Below, in pieces: positions 22,170-33,060 of a stretch of DNA of 64,000 nucleotides. Positions within the stretch are counted from its first letter, which is position 1; each line of letters opens with the position of its first letter. Under the pieces are notes generated by a model that saw only the letters and a list, made by a program, of their open reading frames with translations, searched no databases and was not told where the DNA came from. Source of the stretch: Sialis fuliginosa (Eukaryota > Arthropoda > Insecta > Megaloptera > Sialidae); assembly GCA_961205875.1 (NCBI GenBank), contig OY540809.1, forward strand, positions 46,900,608-46,964,607, read 5' to 3'. The translations under genes and the position numbers were made by a program.

Positions 22170-22778
22170 CGTAGTTCTCGTGCTACAGTACTATCAAAAA
22201 GTTACGCTCATAATACCATAGTAAAATATCGAAAATAATTGCGTTGCTACAGAGAATTGTTGATCAAGTCTATACCCAAAGCCGTCTATACAGATTATTA
22301 TAAACACAATCATACTATGAATATATTTTCTTTATATTATGACTAAACGCTTCGACAGATTTTGATAAAAAACTACCAAACAGCAAAGGGTTATTATTCT
22401 GATATGTGATAAAAAATTAAAAAAGTTTGACCATTTTGTTTTTGAAATATAATTAAATTTCAAATACGATACGGTCAATAATTTTGTTTTTGAAATACAA
22501 GGTCAATCATTTGGAATTTTTTTATCACATATCAGAATAATAAACCTTTACTATTTGATAGTTTTTTTATCAAAATCTGTCGAAGTTTTTAGTCATGAGA
22601 ATGGACATAATACGAACTTGATATAGTGGTACAAAAGTGGCAACTTTGATGACAATTATCTTGAGTTTAAAACGGTCGATCTTTTTAAAAATTCACGATT
22701 GGATAGATATCATTATTCTTTTTATGTCCTGATTTTTTTTTTAAATTCTATCGAAATGACGTTTGCACGAGAACTACC
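22170..22778. mobile_element. TTAA-flanked MITE with GTAGTTCTCGTGC ends, containing a foldback
   Basis: 609 bp bounded by TTAA on both sides (22166-22169 and 22779-22782). The inverted ends are CGTAGTTCTCGTGC and GCACGAGAACTACC. Inside, about 22354-22586 forms an imperfect foldback whose arms carry CGACAGATTTTGATAAAAAA and ATTCTGATATGTGATAAAAA with their complements. TTAA suggests piggyBac or Kolobok. No coding. Confidence 0.65.
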
Positions 22779-22782
22779 TTAA

Positions 22783-23277
22783 GGGTTGTTTTAGCTTCAT
22801 TCTTGAACATTATTATTAATAATTAAATAAATAATTATTTTTAACAATTAAATAAATAATTATTTTTAACAATTAAATAAATAAATACCTAATTATTTTT
22901 GATTTGGGGTCTATATTTTCTGGTTACGCTACTGATCTGATGAAAGAAAATGTATGCGCATGCAGTAACGCTTCAAGACTTTTGGCGCCTATAAGAACAT
23001 TTCATTTAAACTACGCACCCTAAAATTAACATTGCATGTTGAAAAAAATTTTCATAATATTTTTCGCTGGATAGATTGAATTAAATATTCATACACTTGC
23101 ATTTTATATTTGGACTATGTTTTGCAATAATGTAACAACCCGCACATAAGAAAAATACAATTTTAATTTTATTACATTTTTTTAATTGGAAAAAAAGTCA
23201 TTTAGTTTTTTTTTTTACAGCAGTATATTATAGAGAATTAAATTTATTACAAAAAAGATCCCAAGTGCTCAATTCAT
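22783..23277. other. AT-rich intergenic stretch with short tandem repeat
   Basis: It contains three tandem copies of ACAATTAAATAAATAATTAT (about 22815-22880). Otherwise nothing recognised. Confidence 0.5.
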
Positions 23278-23625
23278 AGATCGAATATTTTTAAAGATAT
23301 GTTCGTTTAAACATTTATCATAAAAAGTAAAATCCAATTTTTATGATAATTTTTAAACAAACATTTCTTAAAATTTATGGGATTTATGAATTGAGCACTT
23401 AATTATCTACAAAATATTATCCTGAGAAATTTTCAAAAAAACATTTTTTCAACGAGATATTCACGCGTAAGTAAAAAAGTAATTTTTCCCATGTTAATCA
23501 AATTGGCTTACGCCGTCCACAGGTTTGATCTATGAGTCTGAAATTTTGGGACAATTAACTTTTGATCCAAAGCTAAAACATAGACCAATGGGACCGAAAA
23601 AAAAATAAAAAAAAACACCCTAATG
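23278..23625. repeat. Dispersed repeat (ATCGAATATTTTTAAAGATA block), copy 2
   Basis: Second copy of the repeat at 11745-12110, same orientation, with the same tail CCAATGGGACCGAAAAAA followed by ACACCCTAATGT. Confidence 0.5.
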
Positions 23626-23638
23626 TACATACGTAACC

Positions 23639-23746
23639 AACCAAACACTAAGTCTTGAGGCTTCCGCGGTGGTCTTGATATGGATCTTGGCTTCTGGGTG
23701 TAAGACGCGGCTTACACCCAGAAGCCAAGATCCAACCAAACACTAA
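23639..23746. repeat. Perfect 23-bp hairpin between 13-bp direct repeats
   Basis: Arms 23682-23704 (GGATCTTGGCTTCTGGGTGT plus AAG) and 23711-23733 are exact reverse complements with a 6-base loop ACGCGG. Direct repeats AACCAAACACTAA lie at 23639-23651 and 23734-23746. The sequence is far less AT-rich than its surroundings. It could be a young foldback or a small-RNA hairpin; the sequence does not decide. Confidence 0.7.
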
Positions 23747-23824
23747 ATTACTTTATTTTTATTATTATAGCCATAGGTATGGTTAAAATAGAATATTTAA
23801 AAATAAGTTTACAACATAACTCAC

Positions 23825-24547
23825 AAGGGGAAGCAACAGCACGGTTAATGAGAATTTCAATGAGCTTGTGGTATGTCAAACTAGAGCAAAAATAAAAAGA
23901 CACGTGTCCAACAATTTGATCTCATAGGCCTTAATTACAAAGATAATTAACATTGAAAATTTGTGTATTCAATATAACCGTGTATTATGTTCGCTCGAAA
24001 TATAAGTGTGTTGGCCCTACGGTCAACGCGCTGGCGTCTCGCCTGGTTTTAAGATTTTGATTTTAATTTTTATTTACAATTATTTTTTATTTTTTTGTAC
24101 ACATTACCTCTCCCACTTGCGTAAAAATCGATAAATTAGACATAAATAAAACATATATTATTATTGACAATAGATGTTTGTGGTTTCTTTCAAGTTTGTT
24201 TTTTATTAAAACTTTTCAATGTATTAATTAAAAACTAATGAGTTGTGTCAATAATAAATTAAATTTACTTTAAAACAAATTAATAATTATGTACTGGCGT
24301 ATATATCAATATTTTCATTGTCAATAATAATATATGTTTTATTTATGTCTAATTTATCGATTTTTACGCAAATGGGAGAGGTAATGTGTACAAAAAAATA
24401 AAAAATAATTGTAAATAAAAATTATCTTTGTAATTAAGGCCTATGAGATCAAATTGTTGGACACGTGTCTTTTTATTTTTGCTCTAGTTTGACATACCAC
24501 AAGCTCAATGAAATTCTCATTAACCGTGCTGTTGCTTCCCCTTGTCA
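23825..24547. repeat. Large interrupted foldback with tRNA-like insert
   Basis: Outer arms 23825-23952 and 24415-24547 are reverse complements (CAAGGGGAAGCAACAGCACG; AATTTGATCTCATAGGCCTT). Inner arms are about 24056-24170 and 24318-24418 (CTCTCCCACTTGCGTAAAAA). The left side alone is interrupted at 23953-24055 by sequence including GTTGGCCCTACGGTCAACGC and GCTGGCGTCTCGCC, which resembles the A-box half of a tRNA-derived SINE head. The fold is seen directly; the SINE reading is inference. Confidence 0.55.
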
Positions 24548-24802
24548 GCCATTTTTCTCTAGCAAACGGCAACATTTAATATTTTTCAAAAAACAACACT
24601 TCCTTGTCCGGTATAACGGTATTGATCCACACAGGTGCAACCGGAATGCAACTGCATTGTGTCGGATCACTAGGGGGGAATGCGGGGTGCGGGGGGTGGA
24701 CAGACGGACGGACGGGCGGTGACGGCGACGCTCGGCCGGCTAAAAAGCGCGGAAATCTGATGCAGCTCGTCGCGGGGAAACTGGAGGGAGGAGGTGGAAT
24801 CT
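24548..24802. other. CpG-rich, GC-rich stretch
   Basis: From about 24605 the base composition changes sharply: CACAGGTGCAACCGGAATGC, then GGACAGACGGACGGACGGGC and GGTGACGGCGACGCTCGGCC. It is open in more than one frame, but codon content looks repetitive rather than coding. It abuts the P-like MITE at 24803. It could be a promoter or leader, or the end of a GC-rich element. Confidence 0.35.
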
Positions 24803-24809
24803 TCTAGAC

Positions 24810-25577
24810 CATAGACATAGAGAATGGACCACGCATCTGACTCGAACACAGAGCCGTGTCAAAAGAAATAAATAGAAACAGGTTACTTGTCCTTTTTTTA
24901 AACAGGAGTGTAACTATTTCATTCTTAGTCCAGAACATTATAAATATTCATAGATATACTATATGTATATAAAGAGGTTAAAGTAATTAAACGTTATAAA
25001 AAAAAAGTTATTTAAAAAAAGAAACAATTATTGATTTCTAAATAATATAAGTTTCGAATTTTTTAACCAATTTTAATATCTTGTTCTAATATCAAAAAAA
25101 ATATTTAAAATTTTGTTAAGTAGATCTTGTATGTGCTGTTTGTAAATGTAGCAATCCACCTCATCATTTTGTAGCAAAGCAACCACGTGGGAATTGATTT
25201 AAAACTATTTTTTATTAATATATATTTAATATTTTTGGTAGTAAAAATGTTATTTTCTCGGAATATCCGTTCATAATTTTGCAAATTTCTATCAGATCAA
25301 TTGATTTTTTTTTTAATTTCCTCGATGAAATATGAACCATTATAGTATGTTTATTGTTTGTATTATTTACTTTTTTAATAAAAAACTTATTGCACAAAAA
25401 TCACAAGAATATATCTGACATAAATACTACCCTGAACTATTAGTAAGCTACCAATCAGATTGTTAGACAAAGAGATAGATATATGTCCAAACTACACTGC
25501 ATCTCTCTCTCACTTTTTGAACAGATGTTACACCATTGTGTTAATACAGAATGCACTGTCCATTCTCTATGTCTATG
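24810..25577 (-). mobile_element. P-element-like MITE, copy 2
   Basis: 768 bp with ends CATAGACATAGAGAATGGAC, flanked by TTCTAGAC (left) and GTCTAGAC (right), a 7-of-8 target duplication. Relative to copy 1 it has small internal deletions, and the coding remnant is more broken. Confidence 0.7.
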
Positions 25578-25585
25578 GTCTAGAC

Positions 25586-26089
25586 CTGAATCTCTAGTGA
25601 ATGTTATGATTTGAATATAAATAATGTAAGATATAGAAAGGGTTTTCTTGTTATTGTTGCTGTCTGTCTGTCTGATTGTTACCTTTTCACGACTAAACTA
25701 CTGAACTTGACTACAAAAATGTAATACAGTTTACCCAATCGTTTTGACATAACCATAAGTTTAGTTTTTATTATCTCACAATTTAATCGCATTATCATTG
25801 ATTTTTCTCACTTCTCTGTCGAGTTTATCCCAAGACAACTCGCAGTCAAGTTACAAACAAAAGGTTTTATTTGAAGCAAGTTGTTTGACAAAAACGCGTG
25901 ATATTCAGTTGTGCGTATTCAATCTACTATAATAATTTGTACAGGATATTACAGGATATAAAACCATGTTTACAAGATAACAAAAGATAATCGCCTCGAT
26001 TGTTTGTTTGTCTAAAATATCATAAAACTTAACGCTAATTTAATAATACATAATCGATTTTAAAAGTTTCATTTTCGGTGACAAATAAA
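25586..26089. other. Intergenic stretch, nothing recognised
   Basis: AT-rich, with a CTGTCTGTCTGTCTG run at about 25660 typical of repeat tails. No inverted ends or exon seen. Confidence 0.5.
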
Positions 26090-26778
26090 TATTTATTTTT
26101 TCAAGAAATCTCAAGAACGACACATGTTACGTGAAAATTTTAGAGAATATTTTTTGTAGAGCATTAAATTTCCTATAATATGGGTCTACAACGTTTGTTG
26201 TAAAATATTCCCTTACAAAGATTTATCTCATTTTATTTTAAAAATTCGCGTTTTGTTTTTCTAAATTGATATTTGCTTGAATATATTAAATAGTCCAGTA
26301 ATTTTAGATATTAAAACATCCAATCTGGGAAAAAAATGGCAGTTAGCTGAATTTTTGAGTCATAGGAAGCGAGATATTCGCTAATAACCGTTTTTCGTCA
26401 CGTTAGACCTTCAATATCTCGCAACGCCGACACGATATCGTTGGGGACTTTTTACACGTTATTTATAACACTGTAACGAAGGTGTATACAAAAATTCAGC
26501 TAACTGCTATTTTTTTCGCACTTGAAATCTAAAATTACTGGACTACAAATGTCATTTTGACATTTGTCAAAAAATTAAAAATATACGAAAAAATAATCAG
26601 GTGTGTTTTGAGAAAAATTTCGAACTAATATTTTTTAGTAAAATTGAATAAAAATTAAATGGTTAACCAATTCCAGGCAATTTATCTCAACATTATCGGT
26701 TTTTATTTAAATTGTTGAATAATTAACTACCTTTGGTGAATTTAGCACGAGGAAGCACTGTGCATTTACTTGGCAGAT
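26090..26778 (-). repeat. GCTTCCTCG-ended element, truncated and rearranged copy
   Basis: Minus-strand copy that keeps the ACTTGGCAGAT end near 26778 (GCACGAGGAAGCACTGTGCA) and the middle, but lacks the GGACAGACGG half. An insertion of about 270 bp at 26290-26545 separates ATTTGCTTGAATATATTAAA from AAATGTCATTTTGACATTTG. The insertion has inverted ends TAGTCCAGTAATTTTAGAT and ATCTAAAATTACTGGACTA and is therefore itself a MITE. Confidence 0.55.
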
Positions 26779-27113
26779 TTTTTTTAGATATGACAATTTC
26801 TCTCAGTTGCTGTTGTTGTTGTTGTTGCAAGCTATGGTAGGTAGTTTTTATGATAAGTTTGCAATGCAAACAGACGACTGTTAATCACGTTAATGTATTA
26901 CGACAACATGATGCTGTTAGTGACGATGATGCATCTGTTATCACTATATCAGTAATATCGCGTTAATTGCTTCTCGTTTCGAGACCTTGCTCCGATAATG
27001 TACACATTCATTTAGTATCCGTGCGTGAATCAGATCACTATATAAAGATAGCAAATATACGCCGTTTATATAAGGGCTGTTCAGACGACAATATTCATTA
27101 ACTATATGTACAA
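26779..27113. other. Non-repetitive intergenic stretch with TATA-like motifs
   Basis: Less repetitive sequence: a TGTTGTTGTTGTTGTTG run at about 26812, GATGATGCATCTGTTATCAC, and two TATA-like sites (CACTATATAAAGATAG at about 27037 and TTATATAAGGG at 27065). It could be regulatory, but no downstream coding start is seen before the MITE at 27114. Confidence 0.25.
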
Positions 27114-27504
27114 CAGTCGCCTGCAGAACTCGTCTGGCACCCTAAAGGCTAGAAGCGCTTACAACAGATTCCAAATTTTAAGACAAACATCATCGGTTAT
27201 CTTTTTCTATCAAGTTTTATATATTTAAAAACTAAAATTCGGAATATCAAATATTTATTGCCACAAAATTTACGTATACAATTTTCAATAGATTACATAA
27301 TAATTGAATTGCACAAATATATATGAGTACCTATTATAAACGAAGAGTAGTTCTTTATCTAGCAAATGAATTTCTAAATATCTGTCTTTGTTTGATACAT
27401 GGAGAAATGATTTAAATATCATAATAATCAAATGGCAGGAGCCTACTAAGTTTGTGATAAACGAAAATGAATACAAACTGCAAGACCATTAATGCAGGTG
27501 ACTG
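27114..27504 (-). mobile_element. CAGTCGCCTGCA MITE, copy 2 (left arm of an inverted pair)
   Basis: 391 bp in the same orientation as copy 1. The left flank is AA instead of TA; the right flank is TA. It is separated by 40 bp from copy 3 in the opposite orientation. Confidence 0.7.
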
Positions 27505-27544
27505 TACATGATTTAGCCATATACTTACATACATATGGTATGTA

Positions 27545-27903
27545 CAGTCGCCTGCATTAATGGTCATGCAGTTTGTATTCATTTTCGTTTATCACAAACT
27601 TAGTAGGCTCCTCCCATTTGTGCAATTATAATATTTAAATCATTTCTCCATGTATCAAACAAAGACAGATATTTAGAAATTCATTAGCTAAATAAAGAAC
27701 TACTCTTCGTTTATAATAGGTACTCATATATATTTGTGCAATTAAATTATTATGTAATCTATTGAAAATTGTATAAGTCAATTTTGTGGCAATAAATATT
27801 TGATATTCCGAATTTTAGTATTTAAATATATTAAACTTGATAGAAAAAAATAACCGATGTTTTTTGTCTTTAAATTTGGAAACTGTTGTAAGCGATTCTA
27901 GCC
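27545..27903 (+). mobile_element. CAGTCGCCTGCA MITE, copy 3 (truncated, inverted)
   Basis: It starts CAGTCGCCTGCATTAATGGT after TA and runs to GCGATTCTAGCC. There it is cut and joined directly to a partial ACTTCCATG element at 27904. The 40-bp missing tail includes the second inverted end. Confidence 0.7.
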
Positions 27904-27905
27904 AA

Positions 27906-28159
27906 TAGGTCTGGAGTACTCACTGAGACAAATATTTTCCCCAAAAATAATTCAGATCGGTGCATTTTTACAGTAGTTATCGTGAACGAAAAAAAATTCT
28001 ACATCCTGACACACAGACACACAGACACACGCACAGCCGCCATGCAGAAATTAACTTTTCTTTACGTTTTGAAGTTAGTACAATCAGAATCTATCATTTT
28101 CTCGGACACGATTTTTCGATGGTATTACAATACTTCCATTTCTTTCAGAACATGGAAGT
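27906..28159 (-). repeat. Partial ACTTCCATG-ended element
   Basis: From AGGTCTGGAGTACTCACTGA to AACATGGAAGT at 28159, the same orientation as the full copy at 4671-5401. The junction with the truncated MITE at 27903 suggests a deletion between two elements. Confidence 0.6.
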
Positions 28160-28719
28160 AAAAACACATTTCCTAGGTAAAAAGTTATTTGCATCTTACA
28201 TAGTACATCTCATTCCAAAATCCAATCGGAATAATTTATACACCCTCCTCTCTCTTCCCGTAAAATGCTGAATAATGTATACACACTACAAGCATTTAAT
28301 TTCGCTACATCCATCTAATTGCAATAATTCAACCCCCTTCACCCCCATTCGACAAACATCAAGACACACGGGCGATATCCTCTCGCAGTTCAAAGTCATT
28401 GTAGGGCAGCCCGTATATCGATTGGGTGACCCGGTTTTTCCGGACGCGTCTACATTGCTCTGGGCTCCGGGCGGTTAGCGCACGCGCGCTAAAGACAACG
28501 CCCAGATCGCGATCTGTTTATAATGACGTCTCACATAATATTTGTTGACGATATATACCTATATAATGTGTATATGGTATATATGTATAAGTATGTATAT
28601 TGAGATATTTATCTTTTTAATAGCCCGTCGGTTTTTGATGTGCTTTCAGTTAATTTAATATAAAATACTCCATACTTATGTAATTAAATATTAGTATGTT
28701 GGTTTTACAGGGCCGTATT
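28160..28719. other. Intergenic stretch with CpG-rich block at 28320-28510
   Basis: Unlike its surroundings, 28320-28510 is GC- and CpG-rich (CGTATATCGATTGGGTGACC, TTAGCGCACGCGCGCTAAAG). GCGCACGCGCGC forms a short palindrome-like run. An open frame reads through part of it, but I recognise no protein. It may be a promoter, an exon or an old element. Confidence 0.3.
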
Positions 28720-30294
28720 TATAAAAGACTGCTTCACTCGCGTGGACTACGGAATTATTGTTTAGGATTTTTGAAAAATATACACTCATCCAAACAATTA
28801 AAGGAACAAGAAATTAAACTTTTTTTTGGGTGTTTTTTGAAGTGCTGTATCTTTATGAAAAATGATCGTATCCAAATAAAACAAAAAACAATTTAAAGCT
28901 TCAAGTTTCTAGTTTTGAGATTTTTTAGCATAATTTTTTTTTAGTTACGGTTATCGCGCAATCAAAAGAAATAGTGGGATACAAAAATTTTCCAATTTTT
29001 TAAATTTTTTTACAGGTCCGCGGGCTCGGGAAATTTTTTTTCAGTTAAACCAATGCATTGGTCAGTTAACTTGTTTATTCAGCTTTAATTTGTTTTTTTT
29101 TTTTGTCTCTCTCAATTTTTTTCGCCGAGATATCTGACTTTAAATGAAAAATGATTCTTTTGTCTTCGATCATCAATATATCAGCAACTAATGATTAAAC
29201 AGTAAATTTAAGGGCAGTTTTAAAAACTTGAATAAATTTCCTAAAAGACCCTTTCATGACTTTATTAGAAAAAAAATTTTTTTTTACCCTCACCATTAGT
29301 GTGAAAAAGTACAAAAAAATGACCTTTTATGTTCTTTTAGTAAATCTATCGCTACTTTACAAATATTGATGGGAAGACTAATGTTGCCAGGTATTTTTAC
29401 AGCTTAATGTACTCCCTACAGTCCTGTAAATTTTGAAATTGATCCATCGAACCGTTTGTCCGTACCGATTGATCAAAGTTTTACAAAACAATTAAAGGAA
29501 CAAGTGTATTGTGTAACAGACTGGAACATAACATTGTGTAATCATCATCAAAATGAAAAAAACGATTTTCGATTTTTGATTTTTTTTACAGTTTTGCATT
29601 AGTTACTTGTTAAATTTGAAATGGAGAAGAAAAAAATTCCAAAAAATTAAAAAAATATTTTTTTTTCAAAATTTTTAAAACATTTCAAGAAACAATACTG
29701 ACTCATTTTTGACACGATTCGGCTTTTGCTGAATAAACAAGTTAACTGACCAATGCATTGGTTTAACTGAAAAAAAATTTCCCGAGTCCGCAGACCCTTA
29801 AAAAATATTTTTTAAATTGGAAAATTTTTGTGTCCCACTATTTCTTTTGATTGCGCAATAACCGTAACTCAAAAAAAATTATGCTAAAAAATCTCAAAAC
29901 TAGAAACTTGAAGCTTTAAAATGCTTTTTGTTTTATTTTTTCACAAAGATACAGCACTTCAAAAAACACCCAAAAAAAAGTTTAATTTCTTGTTCCTTTA
30001 ATTGTTTGGATGAATGTAGTTTTTTTAATTTTAGATCTTTTAATTCTACACAGTTCTATATTTAATGATTTAGGCAGCGATTTGCAAAAAAGCATAAACT
30101 TTTTTCCGACTTGATTTACTATTATCGTCACTGCTTATTCCTTATGTTACCTAGCGTAACAAAATATACACTAAAACCTGGACAAAGAACATATTATATA
30201 TATGAATTTAAAAAAAACACGTAAATCGAATTAGTGGTTCTCGAGTTATAAGCGCATTAACGGACAGACAGTCGCGTTTTATAATATGTAAGGA
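28720..30294 (-). mobile_element. Helitron family B copy interrupted by a foldback
   Basis: The minus-strand 5' end is TCCTTACATATTATAAAACG at 30294, preceded by A. Homology to the full copy (33685-34564) runs to about 30019 and resumes at 28782-28735 (GGAATTATTGTTTAGGATTT, CACTCGCGTGGACTACGG). The hairpin is degraded and no CTAG remains. Between them sits the TA-flanked foldback at 28783-30016. Confidence 0.6.
28783..30016. mobile_element. 1.23-kb TA-flanked foldback transposon (CATTCATCCAAACAATTAAA)
   Basis: Arms of about 290 bp: the left begins CACTCATCCAAACAATTAAA, the right is the complement of CATTCATCCAAACAATTAAA, and both run through GGAACAAGAAATTAAAC to TAACTGACCAATGCATTGG, GAATAAACAAG. 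Flanking TA is duplicated. The uninterrupted Helitron copy (AAAAATATAGTTT, complement of 34489-34501) has one TA, proving the insertion. The interior (about 29080-29735) has no long frame. Probably Tc1/mariner-derived. Confidence 0.75.
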
Positions 30295-30298
30295 TATA

Positions 30299-30656
30299 CA
30301 GTGGCGTAGAGAGCTTTTTGCGATGGGGGGGGGGGGGGGGATATGAGTGGTGGCTGAGGGGCCTCTAAAATATGAGAAATTAAAAAAACTATTATTGTAA
30401 TTTTGAATTTTTTTTGATCATATAAACTGCCTTTAGTCTACTTCTTATTACTAAAAAAAAAGTCATACAAAATTGAAAAATAACTGGACCTTTTTTTTTA
30501 CTCTTAATTTACCAAATTTTCCCTATTTACTTGTACTATTTTGTTCATACAATAAAGGAGTTTAAAAAATGTCTTTAAATTTTCTCATGAAGTAAACTCA
30601 TGGGGGGTGATTGATCATCTTAACCCCCCCCCCCCCCCCCCCTATCTACGCCACTG
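30299..30656. mobile_element. hAT MITE, CAGTGGCGTAGA ends, perfect 8-bp duplication
   Basis: 358 bp. The left end is CAGTGGCGTAGA and the right TCTACGCCACTG. Target duplication AGGATATA at 30291-30298 and 30657-30664 is exact. Just inside lie a G homopolymer on the left and a C homopolymer on the right. It inserted across the 5' terminus of the neighbouring Helitron, so it is younger. Confidence 0.85.
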
Positions 30657-30664
30657 AGGATATA

Positions 30665-32310
30665 GATATTACTTAGTAACTAATTGCGTTACTAATGTCC
30701 AGTATATTTTTTTCGGTCCCATTGGCCTATATGTTTTAGATTTAAATCTAAAGAAAATTTTCCCAAAATTATTAATATTACCATTTAATAAACATGGGAA
30801 AAATGATTTATGGACGCGTGAAGAGCTCGTTTAAAAAATTAATTTCTCACATAAAAATTTTGTAGAGAATTAAATTTCCTACAAAAAAGATTAATAATAA
30901 TATGTAAGTTATGCTTTAAACATGTATATGTATATTAAAGCTCACTAGCTCACACATCTACATATATATGTCTATAAAGAAAGATGTCCTGAGTGACTGA
31001 CTCACCAACGCACAGTAGTATTGTTACTTTTCAATAAAATTCAAAAACAAACATATTCTATTTTTACATCAATTTCTTTCAGAATTTCGAACTAATTTTC
31101 TGCCTATTTTTTTTTAGACATTCGTATTTTCGTGAATTTTTAGAAACATTTTTTACGCGATTTTCGGTCTATTTTAATTTAATTAACTCTATTTAATATT
31201 ACAATGTCTTTTTTAAGCTATTTGCTATGGAACTTATCTACCGTGTAAAGAGACCCTACTCAGCCCTACTGTATACTTAAATATTTTCCTACGTGACAAA
31301 TTATTGTGTAATTATTGTATGTATAAAATGTATACCTTTAGATACACAACTACACAAGTACTTAAAGAGTATGACAGTAATCCTAATTACTTATTCAGAA
31401 CAAAACATTAAATAATGATCATTCACAACATGTATTTATAAGTAACAACAGAAACATTAACAACATTATATTCTATGTGAATTTAATGAATAAAAATAAT
31501 TAATACTCAATATAAAGGAGTGTTTTAAATTGTATACATTGTATGTATATGAGTTAGAAAATATCTTTCTGAACAACAAACAATCAGGTTAAATAAATGA
31601 GAACATATTTTACATTATATTATATAGGGTAAGTGGGGGTGAATAGGTGTGAGGGGTAATTGGGTGGTATGCTTTTTATTTTCATTTACTTGATATGCAT
31701 TTTAGAGCTGTAACAATGTGATGTGACCAAACTCAAGACCAGATCGAAACCGAGAAGTCTTGTGATTTTTTTCTAAAAAAATAGTTTTACTATTTATTCT
31801 TACGTAATTAATTTTAGAAATTTTGAAATATAGTGAAACTTATATTTTATGTTAATTATTAGGTATTTATTTTTATTATTAATATTAATATCAAATATTA
31901 ATCAATTATTATTCATTACCTACTCAAAGCACCAAATTAAAAAAAAAAGTTTTTATTTATTTTAAATAAAAATGTTTTTTTGGGGGATTTTTAATTAGAT
32001 CAAGAATTTATTAATTAACTTTCTTTAAAAATCGTCAAAAAACATTTTTTTTTATTTAGATGTAATTTTGAATATACATCAAAAATATTTGCTCACTCCT
32101 AAAATTATAAATTTTATCCACATGTCCTCTTTTTGTCTGTTTATTGACCCCAAAAAAATGGTACACATATTCTTAAAAATTAAATAATTTATTTTTAAAT
32201 ATATTTTACGATATCGTACGATTTCTCGTTTTTTATAGTTGTAACAAAAATCAATTAAACACTTACTTATACGGTTTCAGAAGTGGATCAACGTTGACCT
32301 TTCTATTGTA
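30665..32310. other. AT-rich intergenic stretch
   Basis: No exon, inverted ends or long repeat recognised, apart from a degenerate piece of the CCAATGGGACC repeat near 30697-30900. GTAAGTGGGGGTGAATAGGT at 31629 begins a short G-rich patch. Confidence 0.5.
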
Positions 32311-32704
32311 CAGTCACCTGCATTAATGGTCTTGCAGTTTGTATTCATTTTCGTTTATCACAAACTTAGTAGGCTCCTCCCATTTGTGCAATTATAATAT
32401 TTAAATCATTTCTCCATGTATCAAACAAAGACAGATATTTTGAAATTCATTTGCTAGATAAAGAACTACTATTCGTTTATAATAGGTATTCATATTTATA
32501 TTGGTGTAATTAAATTATTATGTAATCTATTGAAAATTGTATAAGTAAATTTTGTGGCAATAAATATTTGATATTCCGAATTTTGGTATTTAAATATATT
32601 AAACTTGATAGAAAAAGATAACCGATGATGTTTGTCTTTAAATTTGGAATCTGTTGTAAGCGCTTCTAGCCTTTAGGGCGCCAGACGAGTTCTGCAGGCG
32701 ACTG
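32311..32704 (+). mobile_element. CAGTCGCCTGCA MITE, copy 4
   Basis: 394 bp flanked by TA on both sides. Ends CAGTCACCTGCATTAATGGT and TCTGCAGGCGACTG. Confidence 0.75.
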
Positions 32705-32725
32705 TACATACATATAGTATAATAA

Positions 32726-33060
32726 TGCCCGGTATTATAAAAGACCTAACAAAATTTGTTAGCTAGCAATTACATTCAAATGGGGTATTAATTCTGTACT
32801 AGTATCTATGGATTAGTTATGGAATTTAGAGCAGTGACACTTCAACTAATTGTAACACAGTTGGCATCTTTCACCGTACAAAATAATTTTCATAACATCA
32901 TCACTGTTTTAATACCGTTTGTATTTACTTACTACAACGCGTGCGCGAAACTTGTCAAAGTCATCAACAAACTCCAAAAGAACTGTCATATAAGTTTGAT
33001 ATCTCAGTTGAAAGCGTTTGTTAGCTAACAAATTTGTTACGTCCTTTATGATACCGGGCA
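32726..33060. mobile_element. 335-bp Harbinger-type MITE, copy 3 (inverted)
   Basis: Exactly 335 bp between TAA triplets (32723-32725 and 33061-33063). Ends TGCCCGGTATTATAAAAGAC and TATGATACCGGGCA; the C at position 3 is compensated in both ends. The plus strand carries the family's open frame from 32819 (MEFRAVTLQLIVTQLASFTV). Confidence 0.75.

Noticed and set aside
24005-24055. Possible tRNA gene (GGCCCTACGGTCAACGCGCTGG)
   Set aside because: Only A-box-like sequence. No B box, anticodon stem or acceptor stem could be closed within 80 bases.
27031-27075. Two TATA-like boxes
   Set aside because: No initiator at consistent spacing leads to a coding start, and the sequence runs directly into a MITE.
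30600-30655. Long C homopolymer as a structural element
   Set aside because: It is the inner right end of a hAT MITE, paired with a G homopolymer at the left end. Homopolymer length may also be unreliable in the assembly.
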